The position numbers and the translations under genes are program-made. From Parachryseolinea silvisoli (GTDB lineage Bacteria; Bacteroidota; Bacteroidia; Cytophagales; Cyclobacteriaceae): DNA of 64,000 bases. The stretch's first letter is position 1, and the number at the start of each line of letters is the position of its first letter. The notes under the pieces are model-generated. The model was not told the DNA's origin. It saw only the letters and a list, made by a program, of their open reading frames with translations, and did not search any database. The DNA lies in the NCBI RefSeq assembly GCF_021190955.1, contig NZ_JAIOAO010000002.1, positions 682,001 to 746,000 on the forward strand. The letters run 5' to 3'. This document shows, one piece after another, positions 51,439 to 60,074 of this stretch.

Positions 51439-52521
51439 ATGGAGCCACTAAAGGAAATGTTCGGCAAAGCCTACTACCAAAACCTGACACGAACGATTTC
51501 ATCAGTATACAAACCATTTCCCGCAGCACCCTTCCTAAAGGAAGTCACCACAGGTCTGGAGCCCCTGTCGCTCAACGAGCGCATGCGCCACACCTCCCGG
51601 GTACTGCAAAAGCACCTTCCGGAGAAATACACCACGGCTGTTGGCATCTTGAAAGAGGTTGTGCCCCTGTTAAACACGGGATACACCACGCTTGTTTTCC
51701 CCGACTTCGTCAGTCAGTTCGGCACCAAAGACCTCCGCACATCACTGGAAGCCCTCAAATACTTCACCCAATTCGGCTCCTCGGAGTTTGCCATCCGCAC
51801 ATTCTTTAAACAAGACCAGGAGAAAACACTCCGCGCCATGTATACCTGGTCGGAAGACGACAACGTACACGTGCGTCGACTCGCATCGGAGGGAAGCCGC
51901 CCCCGGCTGCCCTGGTCATTTAAATTGGACGCTGTCATCGGCAACCCGGCCCTCACAGCACCGATTCTGGAAAACCTCAAAGCTGACGACGAACTATACG
52001 TACGCAAATCCGTCGCCAACCACCTCAACGACATCACCAAAGACTCGCCTGACTATGTCATGAACCTGATCCATTCGTGGGACAAAACCCACAAGCATAC
52101 CGCCTGGATCATCAAACGCGGCTGCCGCTCATTGTTAAAGCAAGGCCATGAAAAATCCATGGCGGTATTCGGTCTGACGGCCGACGTACGGGTAAAACTT
52201 AGCAAGCTGAAACTCGACAGCACCACCATACAAGTAAACGACAAACTGGAATTCGCTTTTGACATCACCTCTGAAAAGACGAAGGCACAAAAGCTGATGA
52301 TCGACTATCGCATTCATTATGTTAAAAAGACAGGTGTACAATTACCCAAGGTCTTCAAATTAAAGGAAATCGAGCTCGCACCGGGTGGGACAATACATAT
52401 CGCAAAAAAACAACGCTTTCAGGACTTTACCACGCGCACCTTGCATGCCGGCACGCACGTACTGGAAGTAATGATAAACGGTAAAGTAGTACTAAGCAAA
52501 AAATTCGAGCTGGTACGATAG
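51439..52521 (+). CDS. AlkC-like DNA alkylation repair protein
   Basis: A 360-residue HEAT-like repeat DNA glycosylase of the AlkC/AlkD superfamily, which excises cationic alkylated bases such as 3-methylcytosine and 3-methyladenine. The helical repeats cover about 1-240; 'LRAMYTWSEDDNVHVRRLAS' then 'EGSRPRLPWSFKLDAVI' and 'YVRKSVANHLNDITKDSPDY' are characteristic. After ~245 there is a beta-rich, Ig-like extension ('VNDKLEFAFDITSEKTKAQK', 'LHAGTHVLEVMINGKVVLSK'), as in AlkC rather than AlkD. It complements tag (31754). It ends just before the DUF2306 gene. Confidence 0.88.
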   Translation: MEPLKEMFGKAYYQNLTRTISSVYKPFPAAPFLKEVTTGLEPLSLNERMRHTSRVLQKHLPEKYTTAVGILKEVVPLLNTGYTTLVFPDFVSQFGTKDLRTSLEALKYFTQFGSSEFAIRTFFKQDQEKTLRAMYTWSEDDNVHVRRLASEGSRPRLPWSFKLDAVIGNPALTAPILENLKADDELYVRKSVANHLNDITKDSPDYVMNLIHSWDKTHKHTAWIIKRGCRSLLKQGHEKSMAVFGLTADVRVKLSKLKLDSTTIQVNDKLEFAFDITSEKTKAQKLMIDYRIHYVKKTGVQLPKVFKLKEIELAPGGTIHIAKKQRFQDFTTRTLHAGTHVLEVMINGKVVLSKKFELVR

Positions 52522-52560
52522 CGGTGTCTTGCCAGTCTTCCGCAGGAGAAAAAATACAGT

Positions 52561-52568
52561 TATCTTCG
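52561..52568 (+). promoter_or_regulatory. Candidate -7 element of the DUF2306 gene
   Basis: TATCTTCG differs from TAnnTTTG at one position and lies 35 bases before the chosen ATG at 52604, supporting that start over an upstream one. Confidence 0.35.
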
Positions 52569-52603
52569 CCGTAAAGGCCGATAGCAAAACACTTTACCTC
52601 GCC

Positions 52604-53464
52604 ATGCTTATGCAAGACGCACAGATCAGCACCGCGCCATCCGCTCCGGCAATAGCACAAAAACGTATGGACGCTAACATCGTCCGTTGGTTGGGTATTT
52701 TACTGGTGGCCACCGTCTGGACCAGTGCCGGCTTATTCGGTCTATACATCATCGCCTTCTACGCCCTGGCGCTGGTTGATGGCAACATGGTAAAGTGGAA
52801 CGAGATTCTTCCCGGACTATACGAAGAAGATTCACGCACCGCGACCACCGGCATCGGCCTGCACTTCGCCATGGGTGGTATCATTCTGATATTGGGGAGC
52901 ATTCAATTGGTCGAGGCCTTGCGTGTACGGTACTCGGCGTTTCACCGCTGGGTAGGCCGTATTTATGTTGTTGCTTCCTTACTGGCGGCACTCGGTGGGT
53001 TAACATTTATCTTTATCAAAGGTACGATTGGTGGGCTGGTCATGGACATCGGCTTCGGCCTATACGGCGTATTGATGTTGGTGGCAGGAGTAGAGACATA
53101 CCGCCATGCTGTGGCGGGCCGCTATGAAAAGCATCGTGCCTGGGCGCTGCGGCTCTATGCGCTAGCAATAGGTTCGTGGTTATACCGCATGGACTATGGC
53201 TTCTGGTTTATGTTAGCGGGAAAGGTAGGTCACACGAACGAGTTTACAGGTATGTTCGATCGCATCATGGCCTTCTTCTTTTACATTCCCAACCTGCTGG
53301 TAGCCGAGGTTTTTATTCACCAACGAAAATATGTTGCCCCGACCATTGTAAATATCCTATCAACGATTCTGTTATTATTGATGACCGCTTTCCTGCTCAC
53401 AGGTACCTATTTCTTTACCAAGTTCTATTGGGGACCAGCTATTATCGGTATGTTCGGATTCTGA
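52604..53464 (+). CDS. DUF2306 domain-containing membrane protein
   Basis: A 286-residue protein with about seven transmembrane helices after a short N-terminal tail ('APSAPAIAQKRMDANIVRW'). 'LHFAMGGIILILGSIQLVEA' then 'LRVRYSAFHRWVGRIYVVAS' is the core of DUF2306; 'RHAVAGRYEKHRAWALRLYA' is a second conserved block, with His residues that might bind haem or metal. The function is unknown. The start at 52604 fits a TATCTTCG promoter-like element upstream. Confidence 0.85.
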   Translation: MLMQDAQISTAPSAPAIAQKRMDANIVRWLGILLVATVWTSAGLFGLYIIAFYALALVDGNMVKWNEILPGLYEEDSRTATTGIGLHFAMGGIILILGSIQLVEALRVRYSAFHRWVGRIYVVASLLAALGGLTFIFIKGTIGGLVMDIGFGLYGVLMLVAGVETYRHAVAGRYEKHRAWALRLYALAIGSWLYRMDYGFWFMLAGKVGHTNEFTGMFDRIMAFFFYIPNLLVAEVFIHQRKYVAPTIVNILSTILLLLMTAFLLTGTYFFTKFYWGPAIIGMFGF

Positions 53465-53578
53465 CGGGCTGAAATTCAGCATAAAAGAAGGTATGCGGGA
53501 TCCTAGGGAGTAAAAACTTCGTACAATAAGAAACCAAACGTAAGGCCCCGCCGTTGCAAGCCAGATAACATCACGACG

Positions 53579-54520
53579 TTGGAAGACTTACTCAAGCTAG
53601 GATCCGCAGCGCTTAAAAAGGCTGCACTGAACGAAGAGGCCAAAACCTATTTATTGGCCAATCCGGTTTTATTCGGACTCTTAAAAAAGGCCGCCCGCCG
53701 GTATATCGCTGGCGACACATTGACAGAAGCTATCCCAATCGCCGCATCGCTAAATCAGCAGGGCCTCCGTTGCTCCCTGGAATTTATCGGCGAAAGCACC
53801 CGCAATGAACAGGAAGCAAAAGAAGCAACAGACGAATTTCTACGCGTCTGCCGAACCATTCGTGAAAATAAGCTCAACGCCTCGGTATCGTTAGACTTGT
53901 CGCACATAGGACTTGCCCTTTCAAACGATTTTTGCTATGCCAATCTCACGGCACTTTGTCAGGAGGCGGCCGCCGCCAATACCGAGGTGATCATTAGTGC
54001 AGAAGGTACAGAACGCACGGACGCCGTGCTGGCGATGTATCAGAAGATATCGACAGAGCATAAAAATGTTGGCATCACCGTACAAGCCTATTTACACCGA
54101 ACCCCCGATGACTTTAAACAGCTTTTGTCATTGCCGGGGCGCATCCGGATAGTGAAGGGAGCTTTTGAAACACCCCCGGGTCTGTCGCTGCCGCGTGGCA
54201 AGGAGTTGGATGAGGTCTATCTCGGCTACGTGGAACAACTGCTCCTTACCGGTCACCGATGTTCTATCGCTACCCATGATCATACGCTACAACAATCCGC
54301 GAAGCAGCTGATTAGAAAACATCAACCGCCTGCCACATTATATGAATTTGAGAGTCTATACGGCATTCAGACGGCCCAGCTTACGGCGCTGAAAGAGGAG
54401 GGGTATCCTGCGAAAATGTATTTGGTCTATGGCAGCGAGTGGTATCTATATGTCTGCAATCGCATTGCAGAACACCCGTTGAATATTTTTCAAGCACTGA
54501 ATGACATTGTTAGCGAATAA
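53579..54520 (+). CDS. Proline dehydrogenase-like protein
   Basis: A 313-residue protein with the TIM-barrel fold of proline dehydrogenase (PutA-type). Recognisable are 'QQGLRCSLEFIGESTRNEQE', 'ASVSLDLSHIGLALS', 'GITVQAYLHRTPDDFKQL', 'GRIRIVKGAFETPP' and 'HRCSIATHDHTLQQSAKQLI', plus the C-terminal 'LYGIQTAQLTALKEEGYPAK' and 'YLVYGSEWYLYVCNRIAEHP', which correspond to FAD- and substrate-binding parts. It lacks the delta-1-pyrroline-5-carboxylate dehydrogenase half, as in stand-alone enzymes. Translation starts at TTG. Substrate may be proline or a derivative. Confidence 0.85.
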   Translation: MEDLLKLGSAALKKAALNEEAKTYLLANPVLFGLLKKAARRYIAGDTLTEAIPIAASLNQQGLRCSLEFIGESTRNEQEAKEATDEFLRVCRTIRENKLNASVSLDLSHIGLALSNDFCYANLTALCQEAAAANTEVIISAEGTERTDAVLAMYQKISTEHKNVGITVQAYLHRTPDDFKQLLSLPGRIRIVKGAFETPPGLSLPRGKELDEVYLGYVEQLLLTGHRCSIATHDHTLQQSAKQLIRKHQPPATLYEFESLYGIQTAQLTALKEEGYPAKMYLVYGSEWYLYVCNRIAEHPLNIFQALNDIVSE

Positions 54521-54575
54521 GGGCGAAGAGAAAATGGAGGCAACGAGTACCTCGCTGACGTCCCGTGTCAACACA

Positions 54576-55115
54576 TTACCCTTGAGCCGGGATTGTTACG
54601 CCTGGTTTCTTTTTTAAGACCAGCGCGCTGACTAATGCGACGACGAGGCCGATGGGTAATACTTCCGCGTATGTAATGAGCACAACAAATAGCGGGTTCT
54701 TATACATTTCTTTGAACGTATCCATTTCTTTTACTTTGTCCGCCAACTCTGCGGCAGTAGCGTCGTTGCGCCTGGCTTCGGCCATAACGTGGAGCGTGTA
54801 CTTATCCATGTAGTCGGGAACGACGAGATAGTAGTACGGCAGCCAGAAGGCAACATAGATCGTCGCACCCAGCATGGCGATCAGCGCACCCGTCTTAAAG
54901 GCTTTGCCAAATGTTATGGCACCACCCAGCTCCTTGTTGCGGTAATTTCGCGTGCCAAAGAAAACCAGGGAAAACACGACAATCAAAGCAACATAGCCCA
55001 GGGTGTCGTTGCTTTCGAACTCGGGATTGTTGTAGCACATGTTGCACATGTACACCAGATTTACCAACAGGATGGCGCCCAGAATGGAGCCGAAGATGAG
55101 GACGTTGCGTTTCAT
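54576..55115 (-). CDS. DUF4199 domain-containing membrane protein
   Basis: A 179-residue protein with four hydrophobic helices (about 5-25, 38-56, 74-98, 145-167) and a charged periplasmic or cytosolic loop between the third and fourth ('AEARRNDATAAELADKVKEM'). This is the usual DUF4199 layout in Bacteroidota; the function is unknown. The conserved 'ITFGKAFKTGALIAMLGATI' stretch lies before the third helix. It is 102 bases downstream of the membrane-anchored LuxR-type regulator, which may control it. Confidence 0.8.
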   Translation of the reverse strand: MKRNVLIFGSILGAILLVNLVYMCNMCYNNPEFESNDTLGYVALIVVFSLVFFGTRNYRNKELGGAITFGKAFKTGALIAMLGATIYVAFWLPYYYLVVPDYMDKYTLHVMAEARRNDATAAELADKVKEMDTFKEMYKNPLFVVLITYAEVLPIGLVVALVSALVLKKKPGVTIPAQG

Positions 55116-55217
55116 ACAAATTTGGTTTTGATCTGGCCGTGAAACTAGGCCGTGATGGTCCGTTCCGACTCATACTAAAGTACCGAAATGCGTTTTCAGA
55201 CCAAAGTACTGGTGTTG

Positions 55218-55697
55218 CTAGGGAGTGATTTTCAAGCGCTTGGCTTTTTCAATGGCTTTCGTCCGGCTGGTCACATCCATTTTAACAAATAAGTTGGATG
55301 CGTGGGTCTTGACGGTGCTAAGGGAGAGGAACAGTTCCTTCGCAATCTCTGTATTGCTGTGCCCTTTGGCCATGAGTCGCAGCACCTCGTATTCGCGGGA
55401 GGTCAGATTTAACTTTTCCAGTTCAATAGTATTGACAGAGAAAGATCCCTGCTGGGGGACAGGCACTTCCTTTTCGATAACCACGGTATGGACTTTGGGC
55501 TTGGAAAGTTGTAGCGACACACCGATGCCCAACAGAGTAAAAAAGACGGCGATCAAACCGACGTAGATGTCAATGGAATTGTCAACGATAAGGAACCGCC
55601 ACTGCAACCACTTGAGCGCAAACACCAGTACGGCCATGAGAAGACCGTAGACAACGATGTACTGATATTGGGTAAATATGCTTTTAAATGGCTTCAT
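55218..55697 (-). CDS. Membrane-anchored LuxR-type transcriptional regulator
   Basis: A 159-residue protein that joins two N-terminal membrane helices (about 11-33 and 43-63) through a Pro/Val-rich linker ('VIEKEVPVPQQ') to a C-terminal LuxR-type helix-turn-helix (about 95-155). Key parts are 'LNLTSREYEVLRLMAKGHSN', 'EIAKELFLSLSTVKTHASNL' and 'DVTSRTKAIEKAKRLKI'. There is no receiver domain. DNA would have to be bound at the membrane, or the domain released by proteolysis. It precedes the DUF4199 gene, an arrangement I believe recurs in Bacteroidota. Confidence 0.82.
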   Translation of the reverse strand: MKPFKSIFTQYQYIVVYGLLMAVLVFALKWLQWRFLIVDNSIDIYVGLIAVFFTLLGIGVSLQLSKPKVHTVVIEKEVPVPQQGSFSVNTIELEKLNLTSREYEVLRLMAKGHSNTEIAKELFLSLSTVKTHASNLFVKMDVTSRTKAIEKAKRLKITP

Positions 55698-55855
55698 GAA
55701 AGGCAGCGCTAACTTCAGACTAAAAATATGAAATATTTAAAATCTGTATTCTCTTGAATACAACAGAACGTAGTTTGGAAAGGTATCTGCCGTTTTGGGA
55801 AACATGGCTGCGTGGCGACAGGGTTAGGCTTTAGCTTCGGTCAAAGCTCAAACAT

Positions 55856-56083
55856 ATGACACCATATCTTAATCTAGGCGGCGATTCAGCTGTAACATCG
55901 TATCAGTACGGTCACGATTTTATTGAGGTCGAATTCAAGCACAAAGATATTTATAGATATAGCTATCTTAGGCCCGGAAGTCAACATGTCGAAATTATGA
56001 AAACGCTGGCAGACAACGGAGAAGGCCTGGGAGCGTATATCAATAAATATGTGCGGGATAAATATGAAAAAAAAATTAGGTGA
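55856..56083 (+). CDS. KTSC-like small protein
   Basis: A 75-residue protein: 'AVTSYQYGHDFIEVEFKHKD', 'IYRYSYLRPGSQHVEIMK', 'GLGAYINKYVRDKY'. The pattern (polar start, 'L.V.F..G..Y.Y', then a helix with 'G.Y.N..IR..Y') matches the KTSC domain in size and order, a small domain often found with phage or nucleic-acid proteins. The match is by eye. It has an ATG start and converges on the creatininase gene, 10 bases apart. Base use is somewhat AT-rich. Confidence 0.55.
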   Translation: MTPYLNLGGDSAVTSYQYGHDFIEVEFKHKDIYRYSYLRPGSQHVEIMKTLADNGEGLGAYINKYVRDKYEKKIR

Positions 56084-56093
56084 GGGTTTCGCG

Positions 56094-56876
56094 TTAAGCA
56101 TATAGATCTTTCACATCCGCCCTTGCCACCTCCAGAAAAAATGCCGCCACCTTTTCCGTAGCAGCCTTAAAATAACGTTCACCCTTATCAGCACTGGCCT
56201 GCCGCGGATCACCCACACCCGTATCTTTCGTCACCTGCGACCATTTACGTTCTGCCCAGGCCCATCCTTCGCGAATGCCACTAATGCGGAACTTCTTGGC
56301 GGCACCGTCGCCGGCTTCCGTTAACGGACTCACCAGGTGCGGCTCCAGGTGCATGATCACACTTGTCTCCATCTCGCCACCGTGGTCGTCTTTGTGTTCG
56401 AAATATGCTTTTTGGTCCACAGCCTGCCACCAGTTGCAGCTGCATAAAAACATCTTCGGGTATTGCAGCCCCAGTTCGCGAATCATCGTGCGAAAGTCGT
56501 TGCCGCCGTGGCTGTTCAGAATGACAAGCTTATAGATCCCCTGCCGGTTTAATACTTCAATAACATCGCGCAGCACCGCGAGTTGCGTGCTGGGATTCAT
56601 GTTCATGTCGAGCTTAATATCGCTTTGCCCCGTGTTGACGCCAAACGGAATGACCGGCAGCACCGTAAGCTTCGCACCCTGTTCCCACGCAATACGTGCC
56701 GCCTCGGCCGCCACCCGGCCAGCTTCGAGTATGTCCGTGCCATACGGTAAATGATAATTGTGCGCCTCACAAGCGCCCCAGGGCAACACCGCCACTTCGT
56801 AGGGTGTGGCGGCTACGGTCTTCCAGGTATTTTCGGCGAGGATGTACGGACGGGGTTCGGTAGGGGTGGTGCTCAT
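56094..56876 (-). CDS. Creatininase family protein
   Basis: A 260-residue member of the creatininase/MftE family of metal-dependent amidohydrolases. The metal ligands lie in 'VLPWGACEAHNYHLPYGTDI' (Glu, His, Asp), 'LVILNSHGGNDFRTMIRE' and 'HKDDHGGEMETSVIMHLEPH' (Glu). Members open creatinine or trim the mycofactocin precursor; no mycofactocin genes are here, so the substrate is open. It sits 11 bases downstream of the lytic transglycosylase, same strand. Confidence 0.88.
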   Translation of the reverse strand: MSTTPTEPRPYILAENTWKTVAATPYEVAVLPWGACEAHNYHLPYGTDILEAGRVAAEAARIAWEQGAKLTVLPVIPFGVNTGQSDIKLDMNMNPSTQLAVLRDVIEVLNRQGIYKLVILNSHGGNDFRTMIRELGLQYPKMFLCSCNWWQAVDQKAYFEHKDDHGGEMETSVIMHLEPHLVSPLTEAGDGAAKKFRISGIREGWAWAERKWSQVTKDTGVGDPRQASADKGERYFKAATEKVAAFFLEVARADVKDLYA

Positions 56877-56887
56877 GGTCTGTATAC

Positions 56888-57841
56888 TTATGAAGGAATA
56901 GCGATACGATAGCGTTCACCGCGTTTTACAGTAAGCCTCTCCTGCCGCAGCCACGGGTTGTGGCGCTTCAGTAATTTATAATTAATGCCCTGGCTGCGGG
57001 AAAAATCCACCAGGTCTTTGATCGTCTCGTTTACATCGACGTACCGCAGTGGCTCTTCATTGTATAGATGCTTCGGATTAATGCGAAAGCCATACTTTGC
57101 CGGGTTGTTGATGATCTCTTTAATGGCAATAATGCGGAAAACGTAGCGTGATGTTTCGTCGTTGAGGTATAGATCGTAATACGATTTTTCATGCTGGTCT
57201 GCCATGGCGCGGGCCATGCCGCCCATGCCGCGGTTGTACGAGGCGGCCACCATGGTCCAGTTGCCGAATTTATTATACGCCGTACGCAGATACTTGCAGG
57301 CCGCTTCGGTAGCCTTCAGCGGATCGTAACGCTCATCCACCTCGTTCGTAATTTCAAGGCCTAGCTCTTTGCCCGAAGTTGAAAGAATCTGCCAGTAGCC
57401 CACCGCGTTGGCCGGCGACGTGACGTTGAGCAGATTGCTTTCGATCAGCGGCAAATACTTAAAGTCTTCGGGAATATTGTATTTCTTCAGGATCTTCTCC
57501 ATCTGCGGTAGCCAGCGATGGGCCCGTTTGATGAGGAAGATGGTATTACTGTGCAGGTAACAGTTTATCTGCAACTCCTTGTCCAGACGCTCGCGCACAT
57601 CGGGAATGTTGAGGGGTACGGACTCGTCGGCGAAGGAAATCGTTTCGGGGATGTCAAACGATACGGCCGGCACACGCATAAGGTCGTCGGTGCCTGCTTC
57701 GATCACACCTTCATCGGAAATCACTTCTTCCATGCCGGGCGCAACGTGCGCCTGGCGGCCCTCCTGGTAAATGATGTATCCAAACAAAATCACCAGGGTG
57801 GCAATGGAGATAAATGTGGCCGTGGTAAGATCTTTCAACAT
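56888..57841 (-). CDS. Membrane-anchored lytic transglycosylase
   Basis: A 317-residue protein with one N-terminal membrane helix (about 7-27) and an SLT (MltD-like) domain at about 115-250: 'DFKYLPLIESNLLN' with the catalytic Glu near 131, 'SPANAVGYWQILSTSGKELG', and 'NWTMVAASYNRGMGGMARA'. A C-terminal segment ('ETIKDLVDFSRSQGINYKLL', 'RHNPWLRQERLTVKRGERYR') resembles a LysM-type peptidoglycan-binding module. The enzyme cleaves the glycan strand to anhydro-muropeptides. The ATG at 57841 starts the anchor; the upstream open frame is ignored. Confidence 0.9.
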   Translation of the reverse strand: MLKDLTTATFISIATLVILFGYIIYQEGRQAHVAPGMEEVISDEGVIEAGTDDLMRVPAVSFDIPETISFADESVPLNIPDVRERLDKELQINCYLHSNTIFLIKRAHRWLPQMEKILKKYNIPEDFKYLPLIESNLLNVTSPANAVGYWQILSTSGKELGLEITNEVDERYDPLKATEAACKYLRTAYNKFGNWTMVAASYNRGMGGMARAMADQHEKSYYDLYLNDETSRYVFRIIAIKEIINNPAKYGFRINPKHLYNEEPLRYVDVNETIKDLVDFSRSQGINYKLLKRHNPWLRQERLTVKRGERYRIAIPS

Positions 57842-57916
57842 AATAGAGATATGTGGTCTTTGTGCCAGAAAAGTAGTCATTGCCTATGACATGCGCAGGA
57901 CAAAAAATCTAAAAGA

Positions 57917-58444
57917 TCATTCCCGTAATGCACGCACCAGATTTTCAATGACGGTGCTCAGGCCGCGACGGGTTTCCCAGTCGACAATATTTCCGTCCGC
58001 GTCGATCTTGCTGCGAATGAACGGCACCAGCAGCGAGGCCCCTTCCGGCACGATGGCCGAAATGGCCGACAGCGTCAGCAGCAGCGAAGCGTGACCGCTT
58101 TCGCCCCGGGTAGAGGCGGTGATGAGCCCAACCGGTTTGTTGACAAATTCTCCCGAAGAGATTGTCCAGTCGAGCGCATTTTTTAATGCACCGGGCACGC
58201 CAAAGGCGTACTCGGGGGTGCAGATCAGCACGGCGTCGGCGGCCTGTACCTGTTGTTTAAAATCGGCCACCGCGGCGGGTATCTCGTCGTTGTCGTCAAA
58301 GGCCGGCAGAGACGCGAGGCCCCGGTAGCGCGTGAAATGTAGGATACCCTCGCCCAGGTTTTCGGTTGCCCGTAAAACGTGTGCTGTAGAGGAATTTTCG
58401 CGGAGGCTTCCGGCGATTGTCAGGATATGGTAGGTGTCGTTCAT
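57917..58444 (-). CDS. NAD(P)H-dependent FMN reductase
   Basis: A 175-residue flavodoxin-like reductase. 'ILTIAGSLRENSSTAHVLRA' is the FMN phosphate-binding loop and 'VLICTPEYAFGVPGALKNAL' contains the 'PEY..G.PG.LKNALDW' signature of the NADPH-dependent FMN reductase family (ArsH/ChrR-like). Likely roles are reduction of FMN, quinones or chromate. It lies 75 bases upstream of the transglycosylase, same strand. Confidence 0.92.
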   Translation of the reverse strand: MNDTYHILTIAGSLRENSSTAHVLRATENLGEGILHFTRYRGLASLPAFDDNDEIPAAVADFKQQVQAADAVLICTPEYAFGVPGALKNALDWTISSGEFVNKPVGLITASTRGESGHASLLLTLSAISAIVPEGASLLVPFIRSKIDADGNIVDWETRRGLSTVIENLVRALRE

Positions 58445-58561
58445 GCCGTGGATAGGGACAACAAACGTGAATGTCGCAAAGATGTTGGGCGCGATGTCTG
58501 CGTCATACTATTTTTTATATAATTTCGTTTTGGAGGTAACTCAAAAACATCACGATAACGT

Positions 58562-59386
58562 ATGCGGTTAAAGGCAATTTTTGCTGGATTATTAATGGCT
58601 GGGGCCTATGCGTCGGCGTTTGCCCAGGAAGGCAGCGCGCCCGAAGAGCAGCGGTTTACAATCGACTCACCCGCCAGCCTCGACTTTAGCCAGGAAGAAC
58701 AGACCGAAGAGCCTAAAAAGAAAAAGAAAAAAAAGAAAGTCTTCTACGGTATCAAGACCAAAAAAGGATTTACCCGCAAGGGCTTTGGCGACCGCACCAC
58801 TTTCGAAACATTCTACTACATCAAGAAATCCGAAAAGCCTCAGACGTTTGTACGCGACATCTATTGGTACGACTTCACCCGCAAGGAAGTCCGCAAGACC
58901 TCGACGTTCGACCCCACCAAGGGCGTGCTGCTGCACGGCCCCTATGAAAAACGTCAGGGCGAAGCAATCCTCGTCAAAGGCATCTACTACAAAGGACTGC
59001 GACACGGTCGCTGGCTGTCCTACAACCGCGACAGCGTCCTGACCGACAAAGAAAAATTCTACCGCGGCTGGCCACGGGAATCAACGGTGACCTACTACGA
59101 TCCCATGGAACGCAAGCGCATGAAAGAAATGACGCCCGTTGAATTTGGGGAAAAGGAAGGCTATTACTACCTGTTCCACGAAAATGGCACCCTGGCCGTA
59201 CAGGGTGAATACCACTGGGACCAGCGCGTAGGCGACTGGACCGAGTTTTACACCACCGGCAAGCGCAAAAAGATCGTCACCTACTCCAAAGAGCCGTTCG
59301 ACAAAGAAGTTAAGCCCTACATCAAAGTGGAATGGAACGAGAAGGGCAAAGAGATCTATCGCAACAACAAGATGGTGGCTAATTAA
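58562..59386 (+). CDS. Secreted YwqK/MORN-like protein with poly-lysine tract
   Basis: A 274-residue exported protein: signal peptide (about 1-21, 'AGLLMAGAYASAFAQ'), an acidic stretch, a Lys-rich run around residues 51-60 ('EEPKKKKKKKKVFYGIK'), then a beta-rich part with MORN/YwqK-type strand repeats ('GPYEKRQGEAILVKGIYYKG', 'GYYYLFHENGTLAVQGEYHW', 'DQRVGDWTEFYTTGKRKKIV'). Bacteroidota encode many such proteins, often misnamed antitoxins; function unknown. The lysine codons make an A8 run at 58727-58734 that could slip in replication or translation. It converges with YraN (eight-base overlap). Confidence 0.78.
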   Translation: MRLKAIFAGLLMAGAYASAFAQEGSAPEEQRFTIDSPASLDFSQEEQTEEPKKKKKKKKVFYGIKTKKGFTRKGFGDRTTFETFYYIKKSEKPQTFVRDIYWYDFTRKEVRKTSTFDPTKGVLLHGPYEKRQGEAILVKGIYYKGLRHGRWLSYNRDSVLTDKEKFYRGWPRESTVTYYDPMERKRMKEMTPVEFGEKEGYYYLFHENGTLAVQGEYHWDQRVGDWTEFYTTGKRKKIVTYSKEPFDKEVKPYIKVEWNEKGKEIYRNNKMVAN

Positions 59387-59735
59387 TGGCGTCTTCGAAG
59401 TGGTCGATAGCCGGCTCGAAACCCAGCTTTACAGCCACAACGTCAAACCGCACATGTCCTTGCCAGTTAGTACTGTAGATATAATGCTCCGCCGCCCGGA
59501 AGATGTGCCGGGCCTTCAGGGCACTGACCGCCTGCTCAGGCTCGCCAAAGGCCGTGGAGCTGCGCGTTTTTACCTCGACAAAAATGATCCAGTTATCACG
59601 TTTTACAATCAGGTCGATTTCGGTATAAGAGGCGCGATAGTTTCGAACCAATATCTGGTAGCCTTTCTTTTCCAGGAAGGTCGCCGCCAGTTGCTCGCCG
59701 CGTTTGCCGATTTCCAGGTGTGTGGAAGTTTTCAT
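59379..59735 (-). CDS. YraN family (UPF0102) putative endonuclease
   Basis: A 118-residue UPF0102 protein with an endonuclease-like fold. 'GKRGEQLAATFLEKKGYQIL', 'RNYRASYTEIDLIVKRDNW' and 'IIFVEVKTRSSTAFGEPEQA' carry the Glu, Asp and ExK residues of a PD-(D/E)xK core. The biological role is not established. The ATG at 59735 gives normal length. Its end overlaps the convergent YwqK-like gene by eight bases. Confidence 0.93.
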   Translation of the reverse strand: MKTSTHLEIGKRGEQLAATFLEKKGYQILVRNYRASYTEIDLIVKRDNWIIFVEVKTRSSTAFGEPEQAVSALKARHIFRAAEHYIYSTNWQGHVRFDVVAVKLGFEPAIDHFEDAIN

Positions 59736-59867
59736 AAACGGTTCTTTAGATAACGTTGTTAATAAACAGAGTAAACAAATATACGCAGATAAGCGTCAAC
59801 AGAACTTGTTTAGCCCTTCTTTCGTTATACCTTTATACTAACGTTTCACGTTTTAAACGCACCCGGT

Positions 59868-60059
59868 ATGAAAGCTCCCATGAGTGACCTTGTACGAAGA
59901 ATCCTCGCCGATCGCACGCTTTCCAAGCGCCTGATGATGGTGGTTCAGTCCGAACGGCGGAATCCCGACGACATCGAGGGGCGTACCATCACCGTAGACG
60001 GCCAAAAACTAACCCTCACCCGCGCTACCGCCATCAGCTATACCCCCGGCAAGGAGTAA
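59868..60059 (+). CDS. Small hypothetical protein
   Basis: A 63-residue basic protein ('MSDLVRRILADRTLSKRLMM', 'DDIEGRTITVDGQKLTLTRA') with no signal peptide. I do not recognise it. The ATG at 59868 or a second at 59880 could start it. It is 15 bases upstream of a conserved membrane protein gene in the same direction, so it probably begins the lipB-containing transcript. Confidence 0.5.
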   Translation: MKAPMSDLVRRILADRTLSKRLMMVVQSERRNPDDIEGRTITVDGQKLTLTRATAISYTPGKE

Positions 60060-60074
60060 CAGTAACGCCGAAGC

